Assembly: GCA_009192285.1 (NCBI GenBank)
Contig: CM018604.1
Location: 372,001 to 436,000, forward strand
DNA: 64,000 bases
Source: Morchella semilibera
Lineage: Eukaryota > Ascomycota > Pezizomycetes > Pezizales > Morchellaceae
Reading direction: 5' to 3'
In this document: positions 48,130-59,172 of the stretch, one piece after another
How positions within the stretch are numbered: position 1 is the stretch's first letter
Layout of the letters: each line of letters begins with the position of its first letter
The notes under the pieces: model-generated
The model's database searches: none
Told to the model about the DNA's origin: nothing
The model's input: only the letters and a program-made list of their open reading frames with translations
Made by a program: the position numbers and the translations under genes

Positions 48130-51100
48130 AATTGGGCTTTCACTACTACATGCCGTTCCCGTCCAAGCTATGTTGTATCTTTGCGGGGTACATACACAGC
48201 ATTGCGGGATATGATCGCTGGCCATGGGTTGAGCCCGAGGTTGGCATGTTAAACCGCCCGCCCTGGATGGATGGGATATCTAGAATATCTAGTGTATACC
48301 TGCCTGCCTGTAGGTATGGTACCTCTCGTCTAGATCATCTCCGATGCATATTATGGGGGGGGGGGGGCGCCAATTAACCATGCCATCATACTTACTTACA
48401 TGTGCTCCTCGATGTAGGAGGTACTGTCGCAGCCATGTGCATGTAAGTCGTTACCGACTCTCCCCTACCAGCTACACCTCTACATCCAGTAACTCATGTA
48501 CATACAAGTATTACCTACTGCGCCCAGCAACCGAAATTATCCGCAGCTTGGCCGGACAGCTTCCCGGGCTAACGATATACAGAAGCAGTAATGATTGATG
48601 GAAATCGTTATCGCGTGATGGGCGTTTTGTTTTTCTATCGATAAGGGGGGGAAAAAAGAGGTTCGTCGTCCCCCAAGATGATCCCTGGATGTGGTAACTC
48701 TTTGCACGCCTTTCTTCCACATCTGGACTGCCTGCTATCTACAAGTATCTAAATGTTCCTGAACCGTACCCTCCCGCCTTCCGTAGATGACACGGCTTAG
48801 TGGTAATAGTATGTAGTAGTAGAGTAGTACGGTAGTAAACGAGATGTCCTCTGACTACAAGTGCGATATTTTGTTACTATATCTAACCCACAAAGCGCCG
48901 TGCAAACAGTTGGCTAGAACACCCAGCCCAGGCAAGAGTTATGAAACCCGTAGTACCAAACAGATGTAACGCCCGCGCACGCCAAAGCAACATACCCTTC
49001 AGATCATAGCAATACCGAGGGTATAGCAGCCAACAGCTAGCAACCTACCCCAAGCAAGCACCTACAGATCTGCGGGGAAATTCGCGGGGGGGGGGGGGGA
49101 AGATATGGGGGAGAAACAAGCATAAAACACCAAGCCATCTCGGTAATATGTCGGCGGTTCTGCGGGGCACATTGGGGGGTAGCTGGGCTATAAAGTGTAC
49201 GGCCGGCGCGCAAAAACAAGAAATCATGGAATCTCACTCGAGGATCTAGCCCTTGTATGTATTGTGGTGATGGGTGACGTCTTGTGTGGGGGTCGGTGAA
49301 GTAGCCGCGTGTTGGAGGGGGGGGGGGTTCCTCTTGATCGATGGTATTGTAATATAATATCGCGGCCGGACTACTGGCCGGTGGGGTAATGTTCGGTAAA
49401 TGGTATATCAGGGCCCGGATCAGCGCCGCGGTTGAACAGTGCCTGCTGGAGGCGAAGGTAGTATATACTCTATTCCTTTCTAGTAATTTGAAGATAGCTT
49501 CGACAGGCGTAGATTTTGTCTGGTAAGACGAGGTCTCAACCTACAGACCGGTAGATGGTCGAAGAGTCTAGAGACACCAGGTCTCTATATCTAGACCTAG
49601 AGTGGGGGGTACGTTTATACATCAACTCTTAATTACCGGGCCAAACCAAAGCGTAGTGATATCCCCAGGAAACGGACATTGGCTCTATATAACGAATAGG
49701 GCTGGCTGCTTATTAGCACCAGGGTTATGTATGTATAAACTCCCAGGTTTGCCAACAGCGCAGCATTAAATACCTCGACTATCTACAGCATCTAACCCGT
49801 TTATTTATGAGTTACACGTGGGAAACACAACCAACGCCGGCCTTGGTAGCTCTAGGTATATATCTAGTAGGCCTGCCCGCTCGGTCTTATTCGCTCCGTG
49901 AGCACCACGGACCGCCGCAGTTATAACTGGTCGAACAGAGGCTCTTGGGGTATACGTACGTACGTACAGAAAGCTAGTGCTCATGAACGTACGTTATACG
50001 ATTCCATCTCAGTGAAGATTCTCGACGGGCTGGCGGTAGAAAGTATTAGAGAATGAGAACGAGAGGATAATACTACCCAAGCATTCGAGCTTCTGCTCGA
50101 ATCAACCTCTGCGAGCCTCGTACGTCTGCTATGCTATTACAGCACTCACTATTAGGATGTGGCACCCACTTCCAGTTACCATTGGTTGGAACGGATTATC
50201 GACCCGTTCTCAAACGCACACCGGCCGTAAAGGCGACATCCACCTGTACCCCCGACTCCAGGGCCTTCGTTCCCCAGTGAGATGAAAAGTTACGCTCGGT
50301 TGGGGGTCGAACCCAGTCTCACTGCAATGTTTTAGGTTTTTGGTGGGGCGTGCTGGACCGCTGGCTAGTGCGCTGTACTGCCTGAGCTTGTATACAACAT
50401 GAGTGGGTTTGTGACCCGAAGGGGTGCAGTGTGGGTGGATGTGATAGTATACTGGGGTGATAGATAGAGGCTTGGGTAATGTCTTGTAGTGAGTGTTATC
50501 CGTAAGGAGCGCTGTCCTACGTATGGCGCACTTACTCAACTGTGGACTCATGGCATAAAAGTGTGCATAATTAAGAATAGAATAGCCCTTACCCTCTAGA
50601 CTAGATCTAGCTTCTAATATAATACGTCAACTGCCCCCCGGACAGCCCGAAACCAACTGTACAATACAAGTATATATATGTAGAGTGCTTGCTCCTAGAC
50701 GCGGTGGGCATGAGCAGGGAAACGTTAAACACAGAAACACCGTGCAGTTAATTGTTGCTGGCCTTGAATTCTATTGTATGCATCAGACTCTAGCTAGTCT
50801 GTCTAATTTCGCCGTCCCTTGAATCTGTGGTGTGCCCATGATCACTAGCTCGGTCTCTAAATACTCTAACGTTAAATTTGATTCCCCCACCGTCCTTTAC
50901 CGGCTTTTAATTTTGAAACAGATCTTTAACAAGAAACCTGCCCCACGGCGCTAGAAACTAAACACAGAGGCCAACCAGTAGCCAGCAAGAATTATATCCG
51001 CCGCAAAGCCCCCAACCAGGCACTACAGCCTAGTATTCACCAACAACCGGCCCCCCCAGCGCAGCGAGACTCAAGACCCACGTATTCACCCTCCCCAAAA

Positions 51101-51300
51101 CCCCGCCCAGAAATCATTGACACACCCCCAAAGCAGCATCCGCACCCGGGCCCGGACGCGTTCCCCAGCAACCGCCGCAGCAACCGCGTAAATTGAAAGC
51201 CCCTTGGCACTCTTTTTTTCTTTCTTTCTTTCTTTCAAACCGTTGTTTTTCACCCAACCCTCAACGAATCACACCGCCTGTCCTTTGAGCCAAACAACCA
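48130..51300. other. Intergenic, with a tRNA-like relic
   Basis: It holds several poly-G runs (near 48354, 49086, 49317), AC/GT-rich stretches, and the tRNA-like sequence listed separately. I recognise no protein gene. Confidence 0.5.
50293..50375 (-). other. tRNA-like or SINE-like sequence with Pol III boxes
   Basis: On the minus strand a near A box (TAGCCAGCGG, one base short) at 50358-50367 is followed about 45 nt later by a perfect B box (GGTTCGACCCC, 50303-50313). A TGGG/CCCA T-stem can be drawn, but no acceptor or anticodon stem closes, so it is not a functional tRNA. A tRNA relic or the head of a short interspersed element would both fit. Confidence 0.35.
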
Positions 51301-52888
51301 ATGCCGGCACTGAATCCAGAAGTGAGGGGGCTCCGGCAGGAGCTCAAGGCGTGGGAACGCGCTTTTGCGGACGCGAATGGGGGGAGGAAGCCGACGCGCG
51401 AGGAGATCAAGAGGGATAAGGCTATTGGTGAGTGATGTTGTTCCTTTGGAGAAGAGGTGGACGGATTGGGTTCCTGGATATGAAAAAGAGAGTAATGGCT
51501 AACAATATATACATACAGCTGCAAAATATACCGAGTACTACAAGATCCAACCCTCCTCCAAAGCCCCCAAAGCCAAATCCTCCACCACAGACTCGAAACC
51601 CCGAGACCAGAAACCCAAACAAACACCAACACCAACACCCACCGCAATCCCCCACGACCCCACAAACCCCTTCGCCCCCTCCCTCCCCAGCAGCAGCGTA
51701 AAGTCCACCACCACCACCACCACCACCATCCCCTCCCGCCCCACAACATCCACCTCCGTCTCCACATCAATCTTCCGCACCCCCTCCAAGCCCTCGCACC
51801 ACTTCCAAGACCACTACGACTCCCCCCTCTCCAGCCGCGGCCGCCGCCTCTTCGGCAACCGCCCGCGCGACAGCGTCGGCCCCACCCCGCAAAAGACCGG
51901 AAAGGTCCTCGGCATCTTCGAGTCCTTCGGCGGCGACGGCACCGACGTCGAGAGCACGCCATCGCACAGGCGGGCCACACCGCGCAAAGCAGCAGCACCA
52001 GCAGCACCAACCGCCACCGCCGCCTTCTCGACGCCACGCAAGCGCAAAGCCGGGGAGCTAGGGGCGGCGGCGACGGGGACGCCGCGGACGCCCGGGACGG
52101 CGAGGGATGTGTTTTCGACGCCGGCGTTCCTGCGGCGGAGCTTCATTGGGTCGTTGGAGGAGAGCCCGCCGGTTCCGGGGCCGAGGAGGAGGCCGCTGGT
52201 CAAGGGGCTCAGCACGATGGTGGCCGAGCTGCGCAGGTTGGAGGACGAGGCGCATGATGAGGCGTTTGGCGACGATGAGGAGGCGATGCGCGAGATGGAG
52301 GTTGGGTGCGAGCCTGTCGCCAAGAAGCCTAAGGAGGTGATAGAGGAGACCATCGTACTGGGAGAACGACCCGGACACGGGGCTGCCACCGCTGCCGGAG
52401 GGGGCGTGGAGGGAGGAGGAGAGGGTCGAGGAGGAGGAGAGCGGCGATGAGAAGGAGGACAAGACGAGGAAGTGGAAGAAGAAGGGCCTCAAGAGGCAGC
52501 ATAGACGGGTCATAAGTATGTCCCCACAGACACATCCCCACCCCACTATCAAACTATACTAACTAACAACCAATCTCCAGTGCGTCCGGTCGGTAAAACC
52601 ACTACTGCCACAACCGCCGGATCCGAAGACGAAGCCCCCCCACCACCAAACCCTGAAGAAATCGAGCTCCCAGGCGCAGGCTACTCCGACGAGGACCTCT
52701 CCGACCTCGACAACCTGCCCGACGAGCCGCAGAAGAAGCCGGCGGCGGCGGCAGCAGCGGAGAAGAAGAGCACCAGGAAGGTGTCGGAGAAGGCACACAT
52801 GAACTACAGGCGCTTGAACATCAGGGGCAGCAGGGGCGCCAAGGCCACAAACAACAGGACGGGCAGGTTTGCCAGGAAGAAGAGGTAG
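51301..52888 (+). CDS. SLD2: DNA replication initiation regulator SLD2 (one frame break)
   Basis: Three exons, 51301-51427, 51519-52515 and 52581-52888, encode about 476 residues if one extra base is discounted. The N-terminus matches the SLD2/DRC1 domain: VRGLRQELKAWERAFADANG then GRKPTREEIKRDKAIAAKY and YYKIQ. A long disordered Ser/Thr/Pro region with SP/TP sites follows (for example DSVGPTPQK, TPRTPGTA), as expected for a CDK target. The C-terminal basic block RKWKKKGLKRQHRRVIMRPV is conserved in fungal homologues, and the tail is RNIRG-like and Arg/Lys-rich. In yeast, CDK-phosphorylated Sld2 bridges Dpb11 and the GINS-Pol epsilon complex to fire origins. The frame moves by one base between 52341 and about 52365 (after PKEVIEETIV), without a homopolymer there. 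Confidence 0.87.
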
Positions 52889-53495
52889 TGCTGTGGTGGT
52901 GGGGTATAAAGGTGCCTCTGCAGGAAGGATGTAATTATTAATGGTTGGTGCATGGGTTATCACTCGTGTATATATATGTATGTTTCTCGTATGGTTGTAA
53001 ATGGTGGCCGGTATTGTACGATTGGGCTACATACTTGTGTATTATTATTACTATCACCGTGCGTAGATTGGTTCTTAATATAATCATCCGCTCGCTCGCT
53101 CCCATTTTTGCGGTTTTTATATCTACTAGAGGGTTCCTCTGGCTTGTTGTCTATTTGGTGTCTGGAAGAACAGGTCCAGAAGGGTGAGTGAGTGATTATT
53201 CATGACGGAACCTAAGTAGTATCTTGGCAGCAACCGCCCCCCGTGCTGGGAACGTTATGGGCTGTCTCAAGTCTGTAGAGCGGCCTTATACCTCCCTCCC
53301 TCCCTCCCTCTCTCACCCCTCCACTTGCGAAACCATCTAGATACCAGAGTCAGGCGGATTCACTACATTTACGGGTCAATGGCAACTATATGCCCACCAG
53401 TTCGATGCCTCAGACTCCCAGACAGGAAACCCCCAGTATTTTGCTATTTGGGCTCTAATAGTACATACATGTCCCCCCACCGCTACGCTAGCCGT
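52889..53495. other. Short intergenic between convergent SLD2 and PUS7
   Basis: The 3' flanks of both genes meet here; it contains CCCT repeats near 53290 and no coding signal. Confidence 0.6.
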
Positions 53496-55832
53496 TTACC
53501 GGCCGAATTCTGGCTTGTAGGCCTTGATTCCCCCCCGCATGAACTCCCTGAGGGCCATGGTGGCATACGTGCTCGTGCCCAGGCGCAGCTTCAGCACGAC
53601 GGCTGTTTTCTCCCCCCCCTCCTCTTGTAGAGGGGTATCGACCAGCATGTTATCCTCCGCCTCCTCTTGCTCCGGGTTCGCCTTCTCCTTCTCGCCCAAG
53701 AGGTCAATATCCGTCTTTGCCACCTGCTGCAAGCCGCGGTACCTCCTGACCTCAAACTCGCAGCTGTCGCCCAGGAAGCCGGCAACAATCTTCCTGTAGC
53801 TCCCGGGGAGGCTGAACTCCTTTGTTGGCCGCTTCATCTTCTCGGGCTCCAGGCCGTGCGCCCCCATGATGGCCTTGTAGACGTCCATCAGCTCGTTCTG
53901 CGGGTAGACCACGTCCCACCCGGGGGTTGGCAGCACCACGTCCTTGATGCTCCATTTGCGCCCCGCGGCCTCTGCGGCCGTGAGTGCTCTCGCCCGCTGG
54001 AAGTCCTCTTTGGCGCGCGGCCGGCCGTCAGGACGTGTACGACCACCTCGCCGGCCTGGTCGACCTCGATGGCGTCGGCGGGCTCCGCGGGGGTTGCGCC
54101 CTGCTCGATCAGGACCAGGTCCCCGGGCAGCACGGACATGCCCATCCGGATGCGTGCGCTCGTGACGTGGTTCCAGACGTAGCTCTGGAATGCGTGTGGG
54201 TACATTGTTTTTAGGGCTCTCGGGATGCTCGAGAGCGCGCTGAAGTAGTCGTTTGAGGCTGGCTTGTTGGCGAAGAAGCGCAGGATGGCGCTCTCGGCGG
54301 AGTATTTCCACGGGATGAGCTCCGAGGCGCGCTGGTACTCGCCCTTCTCGAAGGCGGCGCAGGCCTCGGCGCGCGCCCGGTCGTCCCGGTTGCTGCTGTC
54401 GTCCTGGGTTGGGGTGGCGAGCAGCTTGGTGTCGTAGTTTAGGATCTTGGTGACGGCGCCTTTCCAGTCGCTGTTGAGAATCTTGACGCCAACTTCCCAG
54501 GTGCCCACTGTGTAGCTCCCGAAACGCTGCAGGCCAAAGTAGTTGACGAAGCCCTTCTCGCGCACGCGGGCGACCACGTCGGCCACAACCTCCTCTAGCG
54601 GTCGGGCCTCGCCCGCCGCAACCGCGCACTCACGCAGTGTTATCACAAACTCGTTCCCGCCCAGGTCCCCCAGCTCAAGCCCGTACGTCTTGTACGAGAA
54701 GTTGCCCACACGGGTACCGGTGTGCAGCGCCTTGTCCCCCGTGCCGTTCAGCTTTGCCAGCCTTGCCGCATCAACACGGTACACCGAGCACCTCTGCACC
54801 GTGACCGCGCGCTTGTCCTTTGTCCCCGCGAAGCCGATGTTGCTCTGCGCACGCAGGCCCAGAAGCTTCTGGAGGATCTTGACGGCGTGCATGGTGTCCT
54901 TGTTCTCCTTGTAGAGGAGGAAGTGGCAGTAGTCGCCGCCGCGGTCGGCGGCCTTGGTCGCTGGGGCTTTCTGCTTTGCGCCGCCGCGGTTTCCGCGGTG
55001 CTGCTGCCTGCTGCCGCGGGTCGAGGCGGTGGCGGGCTTGATGAGGATTTGGTTCTCCTGCTCGCCGGTGAGCGTGTTGGTCTCGAGGCGGGAGGAGAAG
55101 AGTCTGCGGATCAGGCCGTGGAGCGTCGAGCGCGCATCTTTGGCATCGATGCTGGGGGTCAGGAGGTGGTTTCCGGTAGAGGGTAGAGGAGATGATTGCG
55201 CGGTAGAGGGCGACGCAGCCGGATGCAATCTCGGGGGTGACGATGTTTGAGAGTGCGGTGAAATCTTCGGGGGAGAGCTACAGCAACAGAATGGTGAGTA
55301 ATTAGTAGGGTTTTCACAGACCGGAGAAGAGAGTTCTCTATACCTCGAATTCCACCAATGGAGGAGCCGCGGCCTTGGTTGGGGCCGGAGTAGGTTCTGG
55401 TATATGCGGAGCAGGAGCGGGCACAGGCGCCGCCGCCTTCGACCTCCCCACCAGCGGCCCCCCATCGGCAGTGAGCTTTGTCAAGTGCGCCACATTCCCC
55501 TCCTCGTCAATCTCATTGACCAAGAAATCCGTATACCTACACTCTCGCCACCCCCGGCCACAAAATCAATCAGCTCTCCCTTTTTTTCTTCTTTTTTTTC
55601 TTCATTCCCGGTCGTCATCGCCGCCGCCGCCTCCCTCCCCAAAAAACCGTCCATACCTCTGCTTTAAGATGCCGCTCCACCCTGAAATCCCCGAGTCCAC
55701 ATACTCTGTGATGCCCACGGCGCGCTCCAACTCGATCTGCGAAACGGCCTCTGTAGGCGGCGGCGTAGCTGTTGTATCAAGCTTGACACGCTTTGGTGGC
55801 GGTGGAGACGCGGGGGGCGGTGGGTTTGACAT
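53496..55832 (-). CDS. PUS7: tRNA/mRNA pseudouridine synthase of the TruD/PUS7 family (two frame breaks)
   Basis: Three exons on the minus strand, 55832-55657, 55536-55344 and 55277-53496, give about 714 residues after correcting two breaks. Exon 1 holds VGITEYVDSGISGWSGILKQ, exon 2 YTDFLVNEIDEEGNVAHLTK, then SPEDFTALSNIV. The catalytic region reads FLLYKENKDTMHAVKIL and SNIGFAGTKDKRAVTVQR, with the family Asp in GTKD. NYFGLQRFGS and FQSYVWNHV mark the TRUD domain, and IKDVVLPTPGWDVVYPQNEL the C-terminal part. PUS7 enzymes isomerise uridine in tRNA (position 13, and 35 in tRNA-Tyr), U2 snRNA and mRNAs. Break 1 is a 7-bp tandem duplication (GGTAGAG at 55175-55181 and 55182-55188); removing one copy restores the frame exactly. 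Break 2 lacks one base in the GC-rich 54011-54030. Confidence 0.88.
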
Positions 55833-56818
55833 TTTTGTTAATTGTGGGGGGGAGGGGTTAAAAAGAGTGGGTTGGTGGATTTTATCTGCGGGGGGGGGGA
55901 GGGTTGTTGATTATTGAAGATCTTGGAACCCTGCTGGTCGGTGTGTGGGCCGGGTAAGTGGGGTCTTACTTTATCGATCAAGCCCCGGGGCCCGGGGCTA
56001 ACTACACATGCATGTATCTAATTGGAATATTTAGATTATTACATGTAGATTGTATATGTAGACTGTAGAGAAACGGTCCGGATTCGGGGGCCTGATTAGT
56101 TGCTCTACGATCTACGTCTTGCCAGTGCACCGTCCATTGCTCTGTTCTTGTGGGCTCTAGCTCTAGCTCTTATTTCGAGACTCACCGCGATAGGCTCCTT
56201 ACACTCGACGTCGGTATTACAGATTGAATCAATTGGGGGGGGGGTAATTGTGTAGAACTATAAGTACATGTATGTATGGTTATACAGTCTAATTACAAGT
56301 AAGTACATAAGTAGTAGCCAGAATAAGAGATAAACGGTGGTGATTATTGGTTAAGTTGCTAATTCCAGAACTGTGAAAATACCATGTAGCTACCACGCAT
56401 ACATGGTAAACACCCCCCAGGGTGTCCTCAATGTTCACCTTGAAAAACAGTTCCCCCTGGACGCCCCTGTTGCGTGTAGTAAACACCACGATGCTCGGCT
56501 TTCCTTAATTTGGGGAGATATGTACTTGTATACTTGTATACAGTGCAACCCCGATAGTGGCATATGACCCGGAATGAAATCCCTATGCCACTATTAATAA
56601 TATACTGCGAATACCTATGCTTGTATCGAGAGCAGATTTGCTTGTGCCCAACAAGCAACAATCGGTGTGCTACTATCGATCGGGATCCCGCTGTACTATG
56701 ATGGAATCGGACCTAACACATGTAGTTGGCCCGGAAAACAGCGGCGGAAAAAAAATGTTACTTGGAGGAGGACCACCGACCTAACCCCCACGCCCCCTCC
56801 TTTGCCCGCCCATTATGA
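55833..56818. other. Intergenic, no gene seen
   Basis: Upstream of PUS7. It has a short GC palindrome (AGCCCCGG...CCGGGGCT near 55981), TACATGTA at 56040 and 56265, and a G10 run near 56236. No coding sequence recognised. Confidence 0.5.
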
Positions 56819-56902
56819 TGAATCAGCCGGGAATCGAACCCGGGTCGGGCGCAAACTATCGTGAGATGGCAAGCGCCCGTGATACCACTACACCACTGAA
56901 TC
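56819..56902 (-). tRNA. tRNA-Gly (anticodon GCC) with 13-nt intron, solitary copy
   Basis: All exon bases match the tRNA-Gly at 1819-1901, including the T3-T70 mismatch in the acceptor stem. The intron, again after base 37, is 13 nt and unrelated in sequence (CTCACGATAG in its centre). Unlike the first copy it stands alone. No T-run follows directly; the nearest T7 is about 60 nt downstream. Confidence 0.93.
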
Positions 56903-57283
56903 TTGCTTCAAACACGACTTTGACCCCATTATCAATGATTTCTAAGGGGTGGTGATGTTTTTCTATTTTCTTTCCCCTCAATCAAGTTTATATACCAACT
57001 CCTCTTTGGGAACTTAGCCACAAACTCCGACGCCGTGAAAATAGACAGAACCCTCTGTTAGAAAAAAAGAAAAGCAACTGAACAGAAGGCAAAGGTCATG
57101 AGGGTGAATGCAGAGTTAAAAAAATGCAGAGTAAAAGTCTAGAGTAAAGGAAATGCAGAGTAAGAGATGCAGAGTAAGAGAGAGAAAAAGGACGGGCCAG
57201 TAAGAAAAGAAGAAAGAAAAAGAAAGAAAGAGGCGGGGAAGAAACGTAGACAAACCAATCTACCAGTACGATATTCACAAAAC
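56903..57283. other. Short intergenic, no gene seen
   Basis: Upstream of the tRNA-Gly and downstream of the carotenoid dioxygenase. AG-rich with imperfect repeats of TGCAGAGTAA near 57110-57180; no coding signal. Confidence 0.55.
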
Positions 57284-59172
57284 TCAAGACTCCGCCAGCG
57301 CTGGTCCATTCCTACCAACATGCTTCCCATGAAAACCCAGACCAACAACTATCTCCATCTCCGCTCGCGCAACCTCACTAAGATCCCTTGCGTCCAGCAC
57401 CAGCAGGTAGCTCTTCTTGGCATGTCCATCTAGGACCACAGTCAGCAGCACACCATCGTCTTCCGCTGCGTCTGGTTTTGGCGAGGGTATGAATATGCAC
57501 TCGCCGGGTGTGTGCGCGTGCTTCTCCCATATAGTTGTGGTGTGCGTGCTCGAGTCGTATTTGACAATTCCGTCGAGGAGCGTGGATCTACATCTGTTCA
57601 TAAGGCCATACGTGTATCTGCAAAAGCGAGTTAGTTGTGCCTACCTCTCATACCCGGCTGTGGAGAACGAACCTATGGGGTAGAGTGACAAAGCTCGGAT
57701 TGATAGTAGGCAGCTCCATCCCTAGCTCCCTACCTACCTCCCACACCTTCCCAACGCCACTCCCGTTATTCTTCGTGTCCATCCTCCACCGAGTAAGCAC
57801 CGCCCGCCCCTTCTCCACCCAATCCCACGCAGACTTCTCATCCCCCTTCAAGTTGTTGAGGTAAAACTTCTTCAGCACATCCATATCCCCATACACAGGC
57901 ACTTCCGCTACAATCTCCTCCCCCTCCTCCCAGGCATTTATTGTATGGAAAGCAAAGAACGCTTCGCTGTGATGTGAAGATATGACGCCCCTCCTACTGT
58001 CAGTGCGGTCAATGACATACCACAATGTTTCGTTTTCGGGGATCAAAGGATTCAAGTGCATCAATGATATTGCGGTTATACAACAACTTGATTCCCCCAC
58101 AAGCGTAATAGGAACCCCAGACACAGAGCACTACATATCGTGGGGTAAGGAAGAAAGAGTGGATGTATGCCCCCGGTGCGTTCGTAATTGTGGCTAGTAT
58201 GTCGGTTTTGCCTGTGTCTTTGGATACTTGGAAAATACGGTATGCAGGTTTGTTTCCGAGGGTAAGGTTGTAGTTGTAGACATCACCAGTCACCGGGCAT
58301 GTCGTGAATGTGATGCCGACAGCGGGCCAGAAAGATCGGGGTGTAGAACAGTTTGTCTTGCCAGGCCAACTGGTTCGAGGGTTTCCGGGTCCAGCCGCTG
58401 CACAGCTGCAGAATCAGTCTTGACATACAGACTCCCCCCCTTTTCGTCCGCTGGGAATCCTGGGTAATCTGTGGATATTGTAACACATATATTTGCGCCA
58501 TCAGGACTTTTTATTTCAGGTCTTGGGGTGAAGGTGGCCACAAATTTTCGAAAAAAGCTTTGGCATGGGTCACGCTGAGCGAACGAGAAGCCGGATGGTA
58601 TCTTCCCCAGTCTCACGTATACCTTGGAGGACTCCATCACATGTGTGACGGGAGTTATAGAGCACTCTTGTGGATGATACAAGGTTGAAACGGTGGGTTT
58701 GTGCAAAGGCATCAAACCAGTGAGACATACTTATTTGAGTTCCATTGTTGGTGGTGGTTTGATAACCTCCTGGCCCTGTACGGTAGAGTACCCCACTAGA
58801 GAAATATTATCAGTAATGACTCCCTGTGTGAATTGGAGAAGGGTTGTTACAGAGCATATTCGGGGATTTCTCCGGTGACTTTCAACTCGATTGGTGTCTT
58901 CTCCTCATGAAATACTTCAAACTTCATTTAATATCAGCAATCACGATCAAAAGGAAAATCAAAAATCGAAACGATAGCAAAAGACTTACACCCTCAGAGT
59001 TCGGCCAGTTATTAAAACTCTCTTTCTCAACTTCACTTGATATCGGGATTTTGTCGGTCATTGTAGTGGGGGTCTTCGATGCTGTACGTGAGCTAGAGGG
59101 CTTAGTAGAAAAAATGCTAAACCTTCGTTTATTCCCTATCCCCACTGGATCTCCACTAGTAGTATCAGACAT
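57284..59172 (-). CDS. Carotenoid cleavage dioxygenase (RPE65/CCD family), three frame breaks
   Basis: Four exons on the minus strand, 59172-58990, 58921-58851, 58795-57673 and 57617-57284, give about 569 residues once the breaks are corrected. Family marks in order are NNWPNSEG, PIELKVTGEIPEYALGVLYR, TGPGGY, SHWFDAFAQTHRF, CPVTGDVYNYNLTLG, GAYIHSFFLTPRYVVLCVWG, AFFAFHTINAWEEG, YTYGLMNRC, SYLLVLDARDLSEVARAEME and GLGFHG. The four expected iron-binding His are present (SASH, YIHS, FHTIN, FHG). Such enzymes cleave carotenoids or apocarotenoids with O2; the NWPN and TGPGGY forms resemble fungal torulene/apocarotenoid dioxygenases, but the substrate is not certain. Breaks are one extra base in a C4 run (58605-58608), one missing base near 58295-58312, and one extra base in a G4 run (58038-58041). 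They net to a consistent frame, which favours sequence error, though decay is possible. Confidence 0.85.

Noticed and set aside
51261-52037. Minus-strand Arg/Trp-rich frame of 258 codons
   Set aside because: It is the complement of the Ser/Pro/Thr-rich SLD2 exon; composition is an artefact of GC-rich coding DNA.
54722-55186. Plus-strand frame of 154 codons within PUS7
   Set aside because: It is antisense to the conserved TruD catalytic region.
55981-55999. GC palindrome upstream of PUS7 as a terminator or factor site
   Set aside because: Only 8-bp arms, common in GC-rich DNA, and no supporting context.
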